Numbered from the stretch's first letter, positions 43,062 to 52,695 are shown. The stretch is DNA of 64,000 nucleotides from Bacillota bacterium (GCA_023421675.1 JAEZTC010000001.1:1-64000), one strand, 5' to 3'. Program-made: numbers and translations. The notes: generated by a model not told the origin, from the letters alone.

Positions 43062-43652
43062 ATGAGCAGCTTGGTTCCGGTAGTCGTTGAACAAACCAAC
43101 CGTGGAGAACGGTCGTATGATATCTATTCAAGATTGTTAAAGGATAGAATAATTCTTCTCAGTGATGAGGTAAATGATGTAACAGCCAGCCTGGTAGTAG
43201 CGCAGATGCTTTTCCTTGAGGCTGAGGATCCTGATAAGGATATCCTGTTATATATCAACAGCCCTGGAGGTTCTATAACATCAGGTTTTGCAATTTTTGA
43301 TACCATGCAGTATGTTAAATGTGATGTATCAACTATATGTATAGGTATGGCTGCAAGTATGGGTTCATTCCTTCTTGCTGCAGGTGCAAAGGGAAAACGT
43401 TTTGCACTGCCTAACAGTGAAATAATGATTCACCAGCCATGGACCGGCGGAATTGGCGGACAGGTAACAGATGTTAAAATCCGTGCAGAATGGCTGATAA
43501 AGACTAAACAGAAATTGAACAGGATTTACAGCGAAAAAACAGGTCAGCCTCTTGAAAAGATAGAAAAGGATATGGAAAGAGATTTCTTCATGTCAGCTGA
43601 AGAAGCAAAGGCTTACGGCCTTGTTGATGAGATTATGACAAGAAGAAGTTAA
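43062..43652 (+). CDS. clpP: ATP-dependent Clp protease proteolytic subunit
   Basis: The 196-residue serine protease has the catalytic serine in GMAASMGSFLLAAG, histidine in IMIHQPWTGG, and aspartate in the ERDFFMSAEEAKAYG region. It forms the tetradecameric chamber fed by ClpX. GGGAGG precedes the ATG. clpX follows 12 nt downstream. Confidence 0.98.
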   Translation: MSSLVPVVVEQTNRGERSYDIYSRLLKDRIILLSDEVNDVTASLVVAQMLFLEAEDPDKDILLYINSPGGSITSGFAIFDTMQYVKCDVSTICIGMAASMGSFLLAAGAKGKRFALPNSEIMIHQPWTGGIGGQVTDVKIRAEWLIKTKQKLNRIYSEKTGQPLEKIEKDMERDFFMSAEEAKAYGLVDEIMTRRS

Positions 43653-43664
43653 TGAGGTGTAGGA

Positions 43665-44957
43665 ATGTCCAGATATGATGAAAAGAAGCAATTAAAGTGT
43701 TCTTTTTGCGGCAAGACACAGGAACAGGTCAAAAGATTGGTTGCAGGACCTGGGGTATATATCTGTGACGAGTGTATTGAGCTATGTTCCGAAATAATTG
43801 AGGAAGAGTTTGAGGAAGCAAAAGCAGATACCGAGCTTAATGATATTCCCAAACCAAAGGAAATTAAGGAAATACTGGATCAATACGTAATAGGTCAGGA
43901 AGCTGCAAAAAAGACTCTTGCAGTTGCTGTCTATAACCATTATAAAAGAATCAATTCTGATGTAAAGGTTAACGATATTGAACTCCAGAAAAGTAATATA
44001 GTTATGCTTGGACCTACCGGTTCAGGTAAGACATTGCTGGCACAGACGCTGGCCAAAATCCTTAACGTGCCTTTTGCTATTGCTGATGCAACATCTCTTA
44101 CTGAAGCTGGGTATGTTGGAGAAGATGTTGAAAACATACTTTTAAAGCTTATTCAGGCTGCAGATTATGACATAGAGAAGGCCGAAAAAGGTATTATATA
44201 CATTGATGAAGTTGATAAGATTGCCCGTAAGTCTGAGAATCCTTCGATTACCAGGGATGTAAGCGGAGAAGGCGTACAGCAGGCACTCCTTAAAATTCTT
44301 GAAGGAACAGTAGCTTCTGTACCTCCTCAGGGAGGGAGAAAGCATCCTCACCAGGAATTTATACAGATAGATACTACAAACATATTATTTATCTGCGGCG
44401 GTGCTTTTGACGGTATAGATAAGATAATACAAAACAGAATCGGAAAGAAGGCAATGGGCTTCGGGGCTAAGATAGAAAGCCCGAAAGAAAGGGATGTTGG
44501 GGACATACTGAAAAGTATATTGCCGCAAGACCTTTTAAAGTTTGGACTTATTCCCGAATTTGTAGGAAGACTTCCGATTATTGTAACGCTGCATTCACTT
44601 GACAGGCAAGCTTTGATACAGATACTTACTGAACCTAAAAATGCACTTGTCAAGCAGTACCAGAAGCTTTTCGAGCTTGACGATGTTCTGCTTGAGTTCA
44701 ATGAAGAGGCACTTAATGCAATAGCTGAGAAGGCTATTGAGAGAAATACCGGTGCCAGAGGCTTAAGGGCTATTCTTGAAGAGACTATGATGGATGTAAT
44801 GTTTGATATTCCATCACAGGCAAATGTTGAAAAATGCCTTATAAGTAAGGAAGCAGTCACAAATGGTAATGTACCTGAGCTTGTTTACAATGAAAACAAG
44901 AAATCAATAAAAAAACCTGTAAAGAAGACAAGAGTTAAACGGGAATCCGTTTCTTAA
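43665..44957 (+). CDS. clpX: ATP-dependent Clp protease ATPase subunit ClpX
   Basis: The 430-residue AAA+ unfoldase has the N-terminal zinc-binding domain (CSFCGKTQEQ, CDECIELC), Walker A GPTGSGKTLLAQ, Walker B IIYIDEVDKI, and sensor regions (TRDVSGEGVQQALLKILEGT). It recognises ssrA-tagged proteins, linking it to the tmRNA gene in this window. GAGGTG precedes the ATG. Confidence 0.98.
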   Translation: MSRYDEKKQLKCSFCGKTQEQVKRLVAGPGVYICDECIELCSEIIEEEFEEAKADTELNDIPKPKEIKEILDQYVIGQEAAKKTLAVAVYNHYKRINSDVKVNDIELQKSNIVMLGPTGSGKTLLAQTLAKILNVPFAIADATSLTEAGYVGEDVENILLKLIQAADYDIEKAEKGIIYIDEVDKIARKSENPSITRDVSGEGVQQALLKILEGTVASVPPQGGRKHPHQEFIQIDTTNILFICGGAFDGIDKIIQNRIGKKAMGFGAKIESPKERDVGDILKSILPQDLLKFGLIPEFVGRLPIIVTLHSLDRQALIQILTEPKNALVKQYQKLFELDDVLLEFNEEALNAIAEKAIERNTGARGLRAILEETMMDVMFDIPSQANVEKCLISKEAVTNGNVPELVYNENKKSIKKPVKKTRVKRESVS

Positions 44958-44978
44958 AGAAAATAAATCAAAGCCTGT

Positions 44979-45010
44979 AAAGGAAGCATAATTATGCTTC
45001 CTTTTTGTTT
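44979..45010 (+). terminator. Terminator after clpX
   Basis: AAAGGAAGCAT (44979-44989) pairs with ATGCTTCCTTT (44994-45004), then TTGTTTTA. Confidence 0.88.
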
Positions 45011-45143
45011 TATATATTGAAATTCCAATTGCCACATTTTACAATATGTTCCTTTCTTGCATATCGGATAAAAAATCATTCACAGCTAATAATATTACAA
45101 TAGAGTGTTAATATTGGCTAACTTATGTATAGGAGGAAAAGAA

Positions 45144-46820
45144 ATGCTCACCAATGTTTTTTTCATAATTCAGTTTTTCTTTTCAGTTATAATTGGAATT
45201 TACTTTCTGAATCTTTTAAAAACCCATCAGGGAAATAAAAGTGCCATTGAAAAGGAATCTAAAAAGGAATTGGAAAAGCTCAGACGAATGAGGGATATTA
45301 AGCTTACAGAACCCTTATCCGAAAAGACTCGTCCAAGTACACTTAACGATATAATAGGTCAGGAACAGGGAATTAAGGCCTTACGGGCAGCATTATGCGG
45401 TCCTAACCCACAGCATGTAATTATTTATGGGCCTCCTGGTATAGGCAAAACTGCAGCAGCCAGAGTAATACTTGAGGAAGCAAAAAAAATTCCTCTTTCT
45501 CCTTTCAGGAAAGAGGCAAAATTTGTTGAAGTAGACGCAACCACCTTGAGATATGATGAAAGAGGAATTGCTGACCCTTTAATTGGTTCAGTGCATGATC
45601 CAATTTATCAGGGTGCAGGCGCATATGGCGTAGCAGGAGTTCCGCAGCCCAAGCCCGGAGCAGTGACAAAGGCTCATGGCGGAATATTGTTTATAGATGA
45701 AATAGGTGAATTGCATTCCGTTCAAATAAACAAGCTGCTTAAGGTTCTGGAGGATAGGCGTGTATTCCTTGAAAGTGCCTATTACAGTTCTGAAGACAGC
45801 AATATTCCTTCACACATACATGAAATATTTCAGAAGGGGCTGCCTGCGGATTTCAGGCTTGTCGGAGCTACTACCCGTACTGCTGATGAAATACCTCCAG
45901 CCATAAGATCAAGATGTGTTGAAATATATTTTCGTCCTCTTTTTACGCATGAGATAGCAATAATAGCCAGAAATGCCTCAATTAAAGGCGGCTTTAAAAT
46001 TGAAGATGGCGTTGAAGAACTTATTTCAAGATATGCTCAGAATGGCAGAGATGCTGTAAATATTATTCAGATTGCCGGAGGCGTTGCCCAGGTTGAAGGA
46101 AGAGGTTTAATAACCCGTAAGGATATTGAATGGGTTATAGAATTCGGGCATTACAGTCCGCGGCATGATAAAAAGATTAAGGAAGAAGAGCAGATTGGGT
46201 GCATTAACGGACTTGCAGTTTACGGCAATTGTACGGGTATGGTAATGGAAATAGAGGTATCTGCAGTTAAGTCTGCAAGTGGAAAGGGAAGTATAAAGAT
46301 AACAGGTATTGTTGAAGAGGAAGAACTCGACGGAAGAGGACAGAAGCTTAAAAGGGTAAGTTCTGCAAAATCATCAGTAGATAATGTTTTAACGGTACTT
46401 AACAGGATTTTGTGTGTAGATACAAAGGAATTTGATATTCACCTTAATTTCCCCGGCGGAATACCCATTGACGGGCCTTCGGCAGGTACGGCAATAGCTT
46501 GTGCCATATACTCGGCAATAAAAAACATCCCTATAAGTAGTTGTATAGCTATGACAGGAGAAATTTCAATACGTGGTATGGTCAAACCTGTAGGCGGGGT
46601 GGTTTCCAAAGTTGAAGCAGCTGCTCTTGCAGGAATTAGAAAGGTTCTCATTCCAAGGGAAAACTGGCAGGAGCTTTTCAACGATATGGATATAAGTGTG
46701 GTTCCCGTAGACGATATCAATGATATAATTAAAATAGTATTCGGCATTGAAAAGGAATACCAGAAGGAAATTTATATAACGAACCCTTCAATTGGTGTAA
46801 TTACTGCTTCGGGGGTATAA
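45144..46820 (+). CDS. lonB: ATP-dependent protease LonB
   Basis: The 558-residue protein starts with one membrane helix (about residues 3-22), then an AAA+ domain with Walker A YGPPGIGKTAAARV and Walker B GGILFIDEIGEL, then a Lon peptidase domain (GGIPIDGPSAGTAIACAIYS, MTGEISIRGMVKPVGGVVSKVEAA). Related LonB proteases act in the forespore of Bacillus, and the gene order clpX-lonB is common in endospore formers. ATG 45144 follows AGGAGGAAA. Confidence 0.95.
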   Translation: MLTNVFFIIQFFFSVIIGIYFLNLLKTHQGNKSAIEKESKKELEKLRRMRDIKLTEPLSEKTRPSTLNDIIGQEQGIKALRAALCGPNPQHVIIYGPPGIGKTAAARVILEEAKKIPLSPFRKEAKFVEVDATTLRYDERGIADPLIGSVHDPIYQGAGAYGVAGVPQPKPGAVTKAHGGILFIDEIGELHSVQINKLLKVLEDRRVFLESAYYSSEDSNIPSHIHEIFQKGLPADFRLVGATTRTADEIPPAIRSRCVEIYFRPLFTHEIAIIARNASIKGGFKIEDGVEELISRYAQNGRDAVNIIQIAGGVAQVEGRGLITRKDIEWVIEFGHYSPRHDKKIKEEEQIGCINGLAVYGNCTGMVMEIEVSAVKSASGKGSIKITGIVEEEELDGRGQKLKRVSSAKSSVDNVLTVLNRILCVDTKEFDIHLNFPGGIPIDGPSAGTAIACAIYSAIKNIPISSCIAMTGEISIRGMVKPVGGVVSKVEAAALAGIRKVLIPRENWQELFNDMDISVVPVDDINDIIKIVFGIEKEYQKEIYITNPSIGVITASGV

Positions 46821-46871
46821 GGCTTTACTCCCGTGCATAAAAATAACTGAAATTTATTTTCGGGGGTCTGC

Positions 46872-47522
46872 ATGAAGAAGCTTGTGGCGGGGATTATAAC
46901 TTTAACTGTTGCGGTTAGCGGTTATCTTCTTAATATAGGCAATGTAAGAGAAAAAAATGATATTAAACCTCCTTGGCAAATTGTTAGTGCACAGGAGGTT
47001 CCTTCCGGCATTTTAGATATTACAAAGGAAGGAATTGCACCCTTTAGCTTTATAAATACAACAATAACCAGGGTTACTGATGGAGACACGGTTGAGATGA
47101 GTTATAAAGGGAAGGACTATAAGGTCCGTTTACTGGATGTTGATACACCCGAAAGCGTTAAAACAAATCTTGCAGTACAGGAATATGGTAAAGAGGCATC
47201 GGAACTGACTAAAAAAATGCTTCTTAATCAGCCTGTGAAGCTTGTTTTTGAAAAAGGTATTCATGACAGGTACGGAAGGCTTCTTGCCTATATAATTCTC
47301 AAGGATAATTCATTATACAATGCAACTCTTGTACAAAACGGCTATGCAAGAGTTGAAATTGTTTCACCCAACTCTAAGTTTTCAAAATATTTTAATAGCC
47401 TTCAGGACGAAGCTATTAAAAACAAGGCCGGTTTCTGGGGACTGTCTGAAGATAAACAGCCTTTTGTAAAAAACGCAAAAGGACAGTATACACCAAGATA
47501 CCAAATAAAAAAAGGTGCGTAG
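46872..47522 (+). CDS. Thermonuclease-family nuclease
   Basis: The 216-residue protein has an N-terminal signal or anchor helix and a staphylococcal-nuclease domain: TRVTDGDTVEM, VRLLDVDTPESV with the catalytic Arg and Glu, and HDRYGRLLAYI with the second Arg. It probably acts outside the cell on DNA or RNA in a calcium-dependent way. It follows lonB by 51 nt and may be co-transcribed. Confidence 0.92.
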   Translation: MKKLVAGIITLTVAVSGYLLNIGNVREKNDIKPPWQIVSAQEVPSGILDITKEGIAPFSFINTTITRVTDGDTVEMSYKGKDYKVRLLDVDTPESVKTNLAVQEYGKEASELTKKMLLNQPVKLVFEKGIHDRYGRLLAYIILKDNSLYNATLVQNGYARVEIVSPNSKFSKYFNSLQDEAIKNKAGFWGLSEDKQPFVKNAKGQYTPRYQIKKGA

Positions 47523-47620
47523 TTGGAAATAGGAACTTAACATATTTACAATAAGTTTTAAATAGAGTATATTTGTTATGTTAATTATCAAGGCATTCTA
47601 TACGCATTTGGAGGTCAACA

Positions 47621-48424
47621 ATGAGCATATTTGAAGCATTGGTTTATGGAATAGTACAAGGACTCGGAGAGTTTTTGCCTATCTCTAGCACCGCACATTT
47701 AACAATTGTTCCGAAGGTTTTTGGGTGGAATGACCCTGGTCTTGCCTTTGACGTTGCATTACATATCGGAACACTTTTTGCAGTTATAATGTTCTTCTGG
47801 AAAGATTGGATTAAATTAATAAAAGATGGTTTTACTAACGTAAGGTCAGCAAGTGGTAAGCTTTTCTGGTTTCTTGCAATAGCCTGCATACCTGGAGGTA
47901 TTGCTGGTGTATTATTTGAAGATAAGGTTGCAACCTCATTCAGGTCCATTTGGGCTATAGGTGTAGCACTTATTGTAATGGGTATAGTCTTATATGCTGC
48001 AGATAAACTGGGTAAATCAGTTACAAGTCTTGAGAAAATCAGTTTCGGTAAAAGTATAATAATAGGTATTTCACAAGCTGTTGCAATAGTGCCTGGTGTA
48101 TCCAGATCAGGTATTACCATAGCAGCAGGAAGAGTTCTTGGACTTACCAGAGATGCAGCTGCAAGATTTACTTTCCTTTTATCAACACCATTTATTTTTG
48201 GAAGTGCCGTTTATAAGCTTAAGGATATCGGTGAAGTTGCAAAGTCAGATATAGGAGCGCTGCCTTTTGCAGTTGCTATAATTACTTCAGCCATTGTTGG
48301 AGCGCTAAGCATTAAATTCCTTTTGGGATATATTAAGAAAAAAGGCTTTGGCATATTTGTTGGATATAGATTTATCCTTGGAGCATTCCTTATAGCATCG
48401 TTTGCTTTTGGCTGGATAAAGTAG
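47621..48424 (+). CDS. uppP: Undecaprenyl-diphosphatase UppP (BacA)
   Basis: The 267-residue membrane enzyme has the two signatures QGLGEFLPISSTAHL and VPGVSRSGITIAAGR, and eight hydrophobic segments. It recycles the cell-wall lipid carrier by dephosphorylating undecaprenyl diphosphate. TTGGAGG precedes the ATG. A terminator follows about 100 nt downstream. Confidence 0.97.
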   Translation: MSIFEALVYGIVQGLGEFLPISSTAHLTIVPKVFGWNDPGLAFDVALHIGTLFAVIMFFWKDWIKLIKDGFTNVRSASGKLFWFLAIACIPGGIAGVLFEDKVATSFRSIWAIGVALIVMGIVLYAADKLGKSVTSLEKISFGKSIIIGISQAVAIVPGVSRSGITIAAGRVLGLTRDAAARFTFLLSTPFIFGSAVYKLKDIGEVAKSDIGALPFAVAIITSAIVGALSIKFLLGYIKKKGFGIFVGYRFILGAFLIASFAFGWIK

Positions 48425-48521
48425 GACCAAGGTACTATAAATTTCCAGCCTAAGATACTATATAAAATAAGTAACCGTTATGTTAATATAATAATGAACA
48501 TTAGCATTTCTCCTTTTGGAG

Positions 48522-48550
48522 ACATGGAGTTTTCACTCCATGTTTTTTAT
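48522..48550 (+). terminator. Terminator after uppP
   Basis: ACATGGAGT (48522-48530) pairs perfectly with ACTCCATGT (48535-48543), followed by TTTTTTA. Confidence 0.88.
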
Positions 48551-48619
48551 TGTCTTTTTTTAGCTACTCTTATCCATTTTCCAATAGAAATTATATTAAA
48601 TTAGGTTATAATATAAAGG

Positions 48620-48664
48620 GAGTTGACAGTTGACGAGAGGACAGTTGAAAGTTAACAGTTAACA
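48620..48664. repeat. TTGACAG-type tandem repeats before tsaD
   Basis: Successive units TTGACAG, TTGACGA, GGACAG, TTGAAAG and TTAACAG lie between the uppP terminator and tsaD, in one orientation. This is the same family as at 21345. Confidence 0.55.
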
Positions 48665-48704
48665 AATAGTTATTCTTAATTTGAGAGTTTTGGAGTTGAA
48701 AACA

Positions 48705-49733
48705 TTGCAAACAAAAAAGGATATAGTTGTTCTTGGGATAGAGACAAGCTGTGATGAAACATCAGCAGCTGTTGTAGTTAATGGAAGAGAAATGCTGTCT
48801 AATGTGATATCTTCACAAATAGACCTTCACAAAAAATATGGCGGAGTGGTTCCTGAAATAGCATCCAGGAAGCATGTTGAACTGGTTATGCCTGTTATAA
48901 ATCAGGCATTGAAGGAAGCGGGCAAAAATCTATGTGATATTGATGTAATAGGAGTTACATACGGTCCGGGGCTTGTAGGAGCTTTACTTGTAGGACTGAC
49001 AGCTGCAAAAGGTCTGGCCTTTACACAGAACAAGCCTTTAGTGGGAATACACCATATAGAAGGACATATAGCTGCAAATTATATTGCGCATAAGGAGCTT
49101 GAACCCCCCTTTATATGTCTTGTAGTTTCAGGAGGACACAGCCATATTGTTTATATAGATGATTATGACAGTTTTGAAATAATGGGGCAAACCAGGGATG
49201 ATGCGGCCGGAGAAGCTTTTGACAAGGTTGCGAGGGCAATTGGCCTTGGTTATCCCGGCGGACCATTAATTGATAAGGCTGCAAAAAAAGGTGATAACAA
49301 GGCTATTAATTTCCCAAGAGTTCACTTTGACGACAAAAGTCTTGATTTCAGTTTCAGCGGTCTTAAAACAGCAGTCCTTAATTACCTTCATAATATGGAA
49401 CAAAAAGGCGAGAGCTACAGTCTGGAAGATGTTTCTGCAAGCTTTCAGCAGGCAGTTGTAGACATATTAGTTGAAAATACCATTAAAGCGGCTTCTCTGA
49501 AGAATACAGATAAAATAGTTATTGCAGGCGGAGTAGCAGCAAACTCGGCGCTAAGGGATTGTATGACAAATGCAGCGTCAAAACGAAAAATAGGGGTATA
49601 TTATCCCGATATTATTCTGTGTACAGATAATGCGGCTATGGTTGCAAGCGCTGCTTATTATGAATTCATTAAAGGAAAAATGTCGGACATGCATTTAAAT
49701 GCTGTTCCTGGTTTGAAAATTGGTGAAAGATAG
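48705..49733 (+). CDS. tsaD: tRNA N6-adenosine threonylcarbamoyltransferase TsaD
   Basis: The 342-residue enzyme transfers threonylcarbamoyl to A37 of tRNA. It has GIETSCDETSAAVV, the metal-binding histidines in GIHHIEGHIAANY, the SGGHSHIV loop and VAGGVAANSALR. TTG 48705, nine bases after TTTTGGAG, fits the family N-terminus; TTG 48681 is an alternative. The partner genes tsaE and tsaB are at 31295-32540. Confidence 0.96.
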   Translation: MQTKKDIVVLGIETSCDETSAAVVVNGREMLSNVISSQIDLHKKYGGVVPEIASRKHVELVMPVINQALKEAGKNLCDIDVIGVTYGPGLVGALLVGLTAAKGLAFTQNKPLVGIHHIEGHIAANYIAHKELEPPFICLVVSGGHSHIVYIDDYDSFEIMGQTRDDAAGEAFDKVARAIGLGYPGGPLIDKAAKKGDNKAINFPRVHFDDKSLDFSFSGLKTAVLNYLHNMEQKGESYSLEDVSASFQQAVVDILVENTIKAASLKNTDKIVIAGGVAANSALRDCMTNAASKRKIGVYYPDIILCTDNAAMVASAAYYEFIKGKMSDMHLNAVPGLKIGER

Positions 49734-49734
49734 C

Positions 49735-49767
49735 TGTGGATAACTAATAATTATCCACATTTTTTTA
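49735..49767 (+). terminator. Terminator of tsaD made of two DnaA-box sequences
   Basis: TGTGGATAA (49735-49743) and TTATCCACA (49751-49759) form a perfect 9-bp stem followed by seven T. Both arms are exact matches to the DnaA-box consensus TTATCCACA on opposite strands. Confidence 0.8.
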
Positions 49768-50107
49768 TTGTTTAAAAAACATTTACATATATGACCATTT
49801 TTAGATATTTAAGAGAAATGGTACAAGATGGGAAAAGATGTCGAATGTAATATTATGTTAACGAAAAAGTCAGATGCCAGAATCGCTTGGGACTGTAGTC
49901 CTATAAAATTATTAATTCTGTACTTGTCATATTATGTTGAAGAAATGCATGTGAATAATGTGGAAATTTTGCGGAAACGTAGTATTTTGTAATATTTGAA
50001 ACTGTGGATAACAGTGTGGATATTGTGGATTAACCTAAAAAAATGCTAGTCCTAAAAGAAATTTCTCCATAATTAACAATGTTAACAAATAAATTCATCA
50101 TTTATTA
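49768..50107. other. Noncoding spacer with a DnaA-box cluster
   Basis: No gene is visible in this gap between the convergent tsaD and transglycosylase genes. Three close DnaA-like boxes lie in one orientation: TGTGGATAA (50003-50011), TGTGGATAT (50015-50023) and TGTGGATTA (50024-50032). A GGGACTGTAGTCC palindrome lies near 49889-49901, and TGTCGAA near 49829 resembles a Spo0A box. No A/T-rich unwinding element with dnaA/dnaN nearby is seen, so it is not evidently oriC. Confidence 0.5.
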
Positions 50108-50746
50108 TCAAGTTCCTGAGAAAGACCTGTAATATTGCATAACTTTCTTTACATAATCCTGTGTTTCTGCATAAGGAGGAATACCGTTATATTTTTTGAC
50201 ACTACCCGGACCTGCGTTATAAGCAGCGAGTGCAAGTGAAATGTTACCATTGAATGTATTTAGCTGATCTCTTAAATACTGCGTACCGCCGTTAATATTC
50301 TGACCTATGTCCCAGGCATTTGTAACACCCAGTGCGTCAGCTGTTCCCGGCATTAGCTGCATCAGACCCTGTGCACCTGTGTGCGACAGAGAATAAGGAT
50401 TAAAGCCGGATTCTTGTTGTATTACCGCTTTGATAAGGTTGGAATCTACCCCGTATTTCTGGGACGCTGCAAGTACGTTGGTGTTAATTAGGTTCATAAG
50501 AGCTGACTTGTTTGAGGGTATGTTTGAGGTGTTTTGTGCGAGTGCAGCTTTTGCGCGCAAGACATCGCTTGTCCTGTCCAGACCTTGTTTATCTATTGCA
50601 TTGCTGCTCATAGCATTGTCAAGATATGTATCAAAACTTGAAGTTTCAGGAGTTGTTTCCTGACTTTTTATATTAAATTTGATTGGAACTCTTGATTCTA
50701 TCTCTCTAAGCTTTTGCAGAAATAAGCTGTTAATGTCTATACCCAT
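50108..50746 (-). CDS. Lytic transglycosylase, SLT type
   Basis: The 212-residue protein has a C-terminal SLT domain: IKAVIQQESGFNPYSLSHTGAQGLMQLMP with the catalytic glutamate, and ALAAYNAGPGSVKKYNGIPPY. The N-terminal 90 residues are low-complexity and have no signal peptide, so export may be by a nonclassical route or it may act in a secretion or flagellar context. It cuts the glycan strands of peptidoglycan. Confidence 0.92.
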   Translation of the reverse strand: MGIDINSLFLQKLREIESRVPIKFNIKSQETTPETSSFDTYLDNAMSSNAIDKQGLDRTSDVLRAKAALAQNTSNIPSNKSALMNLINTNVLAASQKYGVDSNLIKAVIQQESGFNPYSLSHTGAQGLMQLMPGTADALGVTNAWDIGQNINGGTQYLRDQLNTFNGNISLALAAYNAGPGSVKKYNGIPPYAETQDYVKKVMQYYRSFSGT

Positions 50747-50876
50747 TTTTTCACCCCGAAATATACCTATGCAGAAATTATAACAAATTCTGACTTTGGT
50801 GTAAAATCAAAAACAAGCCCTATTAAATTATTCGGATTAAAGGGTTTGTTAGTTAATGAGCAGATTTTGTTAATCT

Positions 50877-51188
50877 TCAGGAAACTTCCTGTTGCGAGCG
50901 GCGAGAAAACTTAGAGCATGCATTCTTCTGCGTACCGTCAAAGGTTCTGACTGAAAACAGTCTGCATAATCCTATAGTAGGATTGGATTGAGATGTAGTT
51001 ATAAAATTTTCACATTGGATACATTTATTCCTTACTTCGGGTTCAAAAAGACTGGAGCTTGGAGCAAAGTGGTGCTTGCGGCACACGTAATCAGGCGATA
51101 CTGCACCTTTGTCCCTGCAAAGAAGGTCGCTGTTGACACGTATTGAGGATGAGTGTATGCAATTGCTGCAGCTTTTCTTTTGTTTCAT
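50877..51188 (-). CDS. Cysteine-rich small protein
   Basis: A 103-residue protein with at least eight cysteines, in pairs CSNC near the start and CIQC in the middle plus several single cysteines, suggesting two small zinc sites. It has no signal or membrane segment. GGGGGAACAT precedes its start on the minus strand. Not recognised as a known family. Confidence 0.65.
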   Translation of the reverse strand: MKQKKSCSNCIHSSSIRVNSDLLCRDKGAVSPDYVCRKHHFAPSSSLFEPEVRNKCIQCENFITTSQSNPTIGLCRLFSVRTFDGTQKNACSKFSRRSQQEVS

Positions 51189-51394
51189 TATGTTCCCCCA
51201 AAACTTTTTCTTAAAATGTACAGACGCTATGTCTATTTTAGCATTAAAGACTGCTTAATGGTATATTATGGGAAATATGACGGCTTATTTTATGCTTATA
51301 ATGTGCATAATATATTGATAACAGGGTTAAAGCGGTTACATTATATATCTGATATTGTATAATAAATATAAGAATTAATTTGAAGAGGTATTAC

Positions 51395-52234
51395 ATGAGC
51401 AGAACCATTGATTTACATACACACTCGACAGCATCGGACGGGAGCTTCAGCCCGGGGGAACTTGTAAGGCATGCATGGGAAAATGGACTTAGTGCGGTTG
51501 CACTTACTGACCATGACACCGTATCGGGTATTGAAGAAGCACTGGAAATGGGCAAAGCCCTTGGAATAGAAGTAATCCCTGGTATTGAAATAGGACTGGA
51601 GTTTAAGCCTGAAATGCATATGCTGGGATATTTCTTTAATAACTCCTATAAAAAAATAGGCAAGGTTCTGGACCGGCTTCTTAATAGCAGGGAGGAGAGG
51701 AACCCCAGAATTATTGCAAAGCTTAATGAGTTGGGCTTTAACATTACAATGGGTGATGTAAGGCACAATGCCGGCGGCAGTATAATAGGAAGGCCTCACA
51801 TAGCAAAAGCCCTGGTTGATAAAGGCTATGTCAAGGATAATAATGAGGCATTTGAAAAATACCTGGCAAGTGGTAAACCTGCTTATTTTCCAAAGGACAA
51901 ACTGACCCCTGCTGAAGGTATAGGTGAAATACTTGAGGCTGGCGGAATACCTGTTTTAGCCCATCCGATATATCTTGGAATGGATTATTCCCGCCTTGAC
52001 GGATTGCTTGCTGATATGAAGAAAGCAGGTCTAAAGGGAATAGAAGCATATTATACTGAGAATAGGTATGAGGATACAGGAAATCTATTAAGATTTGCAA
52101 TAAAGCATGAACTTATTCCTACAGGAGGAAGCGATTTTCATGGAAGCTTTAAGCCTGATATTGAGATAGGCAAAGGAAGAGGAAATTTACATGTCCCATA
52201 TGAGGTGCTTGAAAGTTTGAAAAAAGTTAAATAA
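51395..52234 (+). CDS. PHP-domain phosphoesterase, RNase AM / TrpH type
   Basis: The 279-residue protein has the full PHP set: DLHTHSTASDGSFSPGELV, LTDHDTVSGIEEA, PGIEIG, MLGYFF, IGRPHIAKAL, LAHPIYLG and TGGSDFHGS. Relatives cleave 3',5'-bisphosphonucleotides and trim RNA 5' ends. ATG 51395 follows GAAGAGG. The terminator at 52244 lies just past its stop. Confidence 0.93.
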   Translation: MSRTIDLHTHSTASDGSFSPGELVRHAWENGLSAVALTDHDTVSGIEEALEMGKALGIEVIPGIEIGLEFKPEMHMLGYFFNNSYKKIGKVLDRLLNSREERNPRIIAKLNELGFNITMGDVRHNAGGSIIGRPHIAKALVDKGYVKDNNEAFEKYLASGKPAYFPKDKLTPAEGIGEILEAGGIPVLAHPIYLGMDYSRLDGLLADMKKAGLKGIEAYYTENRYEDTGNLLRFAIKHELIPTGGSDFHGSFKPDIEIGKGRGNLHVPYEVLESLKKVK

Positions 52235-52239
52235 GAAGC

Positions 52240-52488
52240 TTAAAACTCAGGGAAAGATAAAACCAGACCTGAGTTGTTTTTTGAAGCGGCTTTTATAGTG
52301 GACATTATGCTCACCATATTATTATTGGATACTTTGATACGCTGGGAATGCAGCATACATCTGTGGGCAATCTTATTGCCGTTCTTAAGATATATATAAG
52401 TAAGCTTTCCGTCCATTGCCAACTGATGCCTTATGTGCTCGTTACAGCTTTTTGAACAATTACCGCAAAGCCCGTTGCATATATCCAT
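52240..52488 (-). CDS. Small cysteine-containing protein
   Basis: An 82-residue protein starting MDICNGLCGNCSKSC, with four cysteines in 12 residues and a histidine, probably a metal site. The rest is beta-like (YIYLKNGNKIAHRCMLHSQRIKVS). A perfect AGGAGG lies 7 nt before the ATG on the minus strand, which supports it as real despite its overlap with the convergent terminator. Family not recognised. Confidence 0.7.
   Translation of the reverse strand: MDICNGLCGNCSKSCNEHIRHQLAMDGKLTYIYLKNGNKIAHRCMLHSQRIKVSNNNMVSIMSTIKAASKNNSGLVLSFPEF
52244..52283 (+). terminator. Terminator of the PHP gene
   Basis: AACTCAGG (52244-52251) pairs with CCTGAGTT (52268-52275), followed by GTTTTTTG. It lies within the 3' coding end of the convergent minus-strand gene. 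Confidence 0.7.
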
Positions 52489-52667
52489 ATGTCTGCCTCC
52501 TAAAGTCTTTTATCCATACTTATATTTTACTCCTGAGATATTACCCGGAACAATGGACTTTTAGGACTTGTTAAGGTGTGAAAATAGGCAGGGGATATTA
52601 TGGGACTTATGTACCATTTCCAATGCAGCAATGAGGCGCATGTACTAGCTTTAAGGCTTGTTCAAGC

Positions 52668-52695
52668 TTGACACCGCATTTTAATATGTTATACT
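52668..52695 (+). promoter_or_regulatory. Promoter of smpB
   Basis: TTGACA (52668-52673) and TATACT (52690-52695) are 16 bp apart. Before smpB the leader also has a CCCTT/AAGGG hairpin (52729-52745) followed by TTATTTTTAT, which could act as an attenuator. Confidence 0.6.

Noticed and set aside
44348..44860. 170-codon minus-strand frame opposite clpX
   Set aside because: It is antisense to clpX with no start signal; its length follows from codon bias of the real gene.
49735..50107. Chromosomal replication origin
   Set aside because: DnaA boxes are present, but dnaA, dnaN, recF or rpmH are not adjacent and no clear unwinding region was seen.
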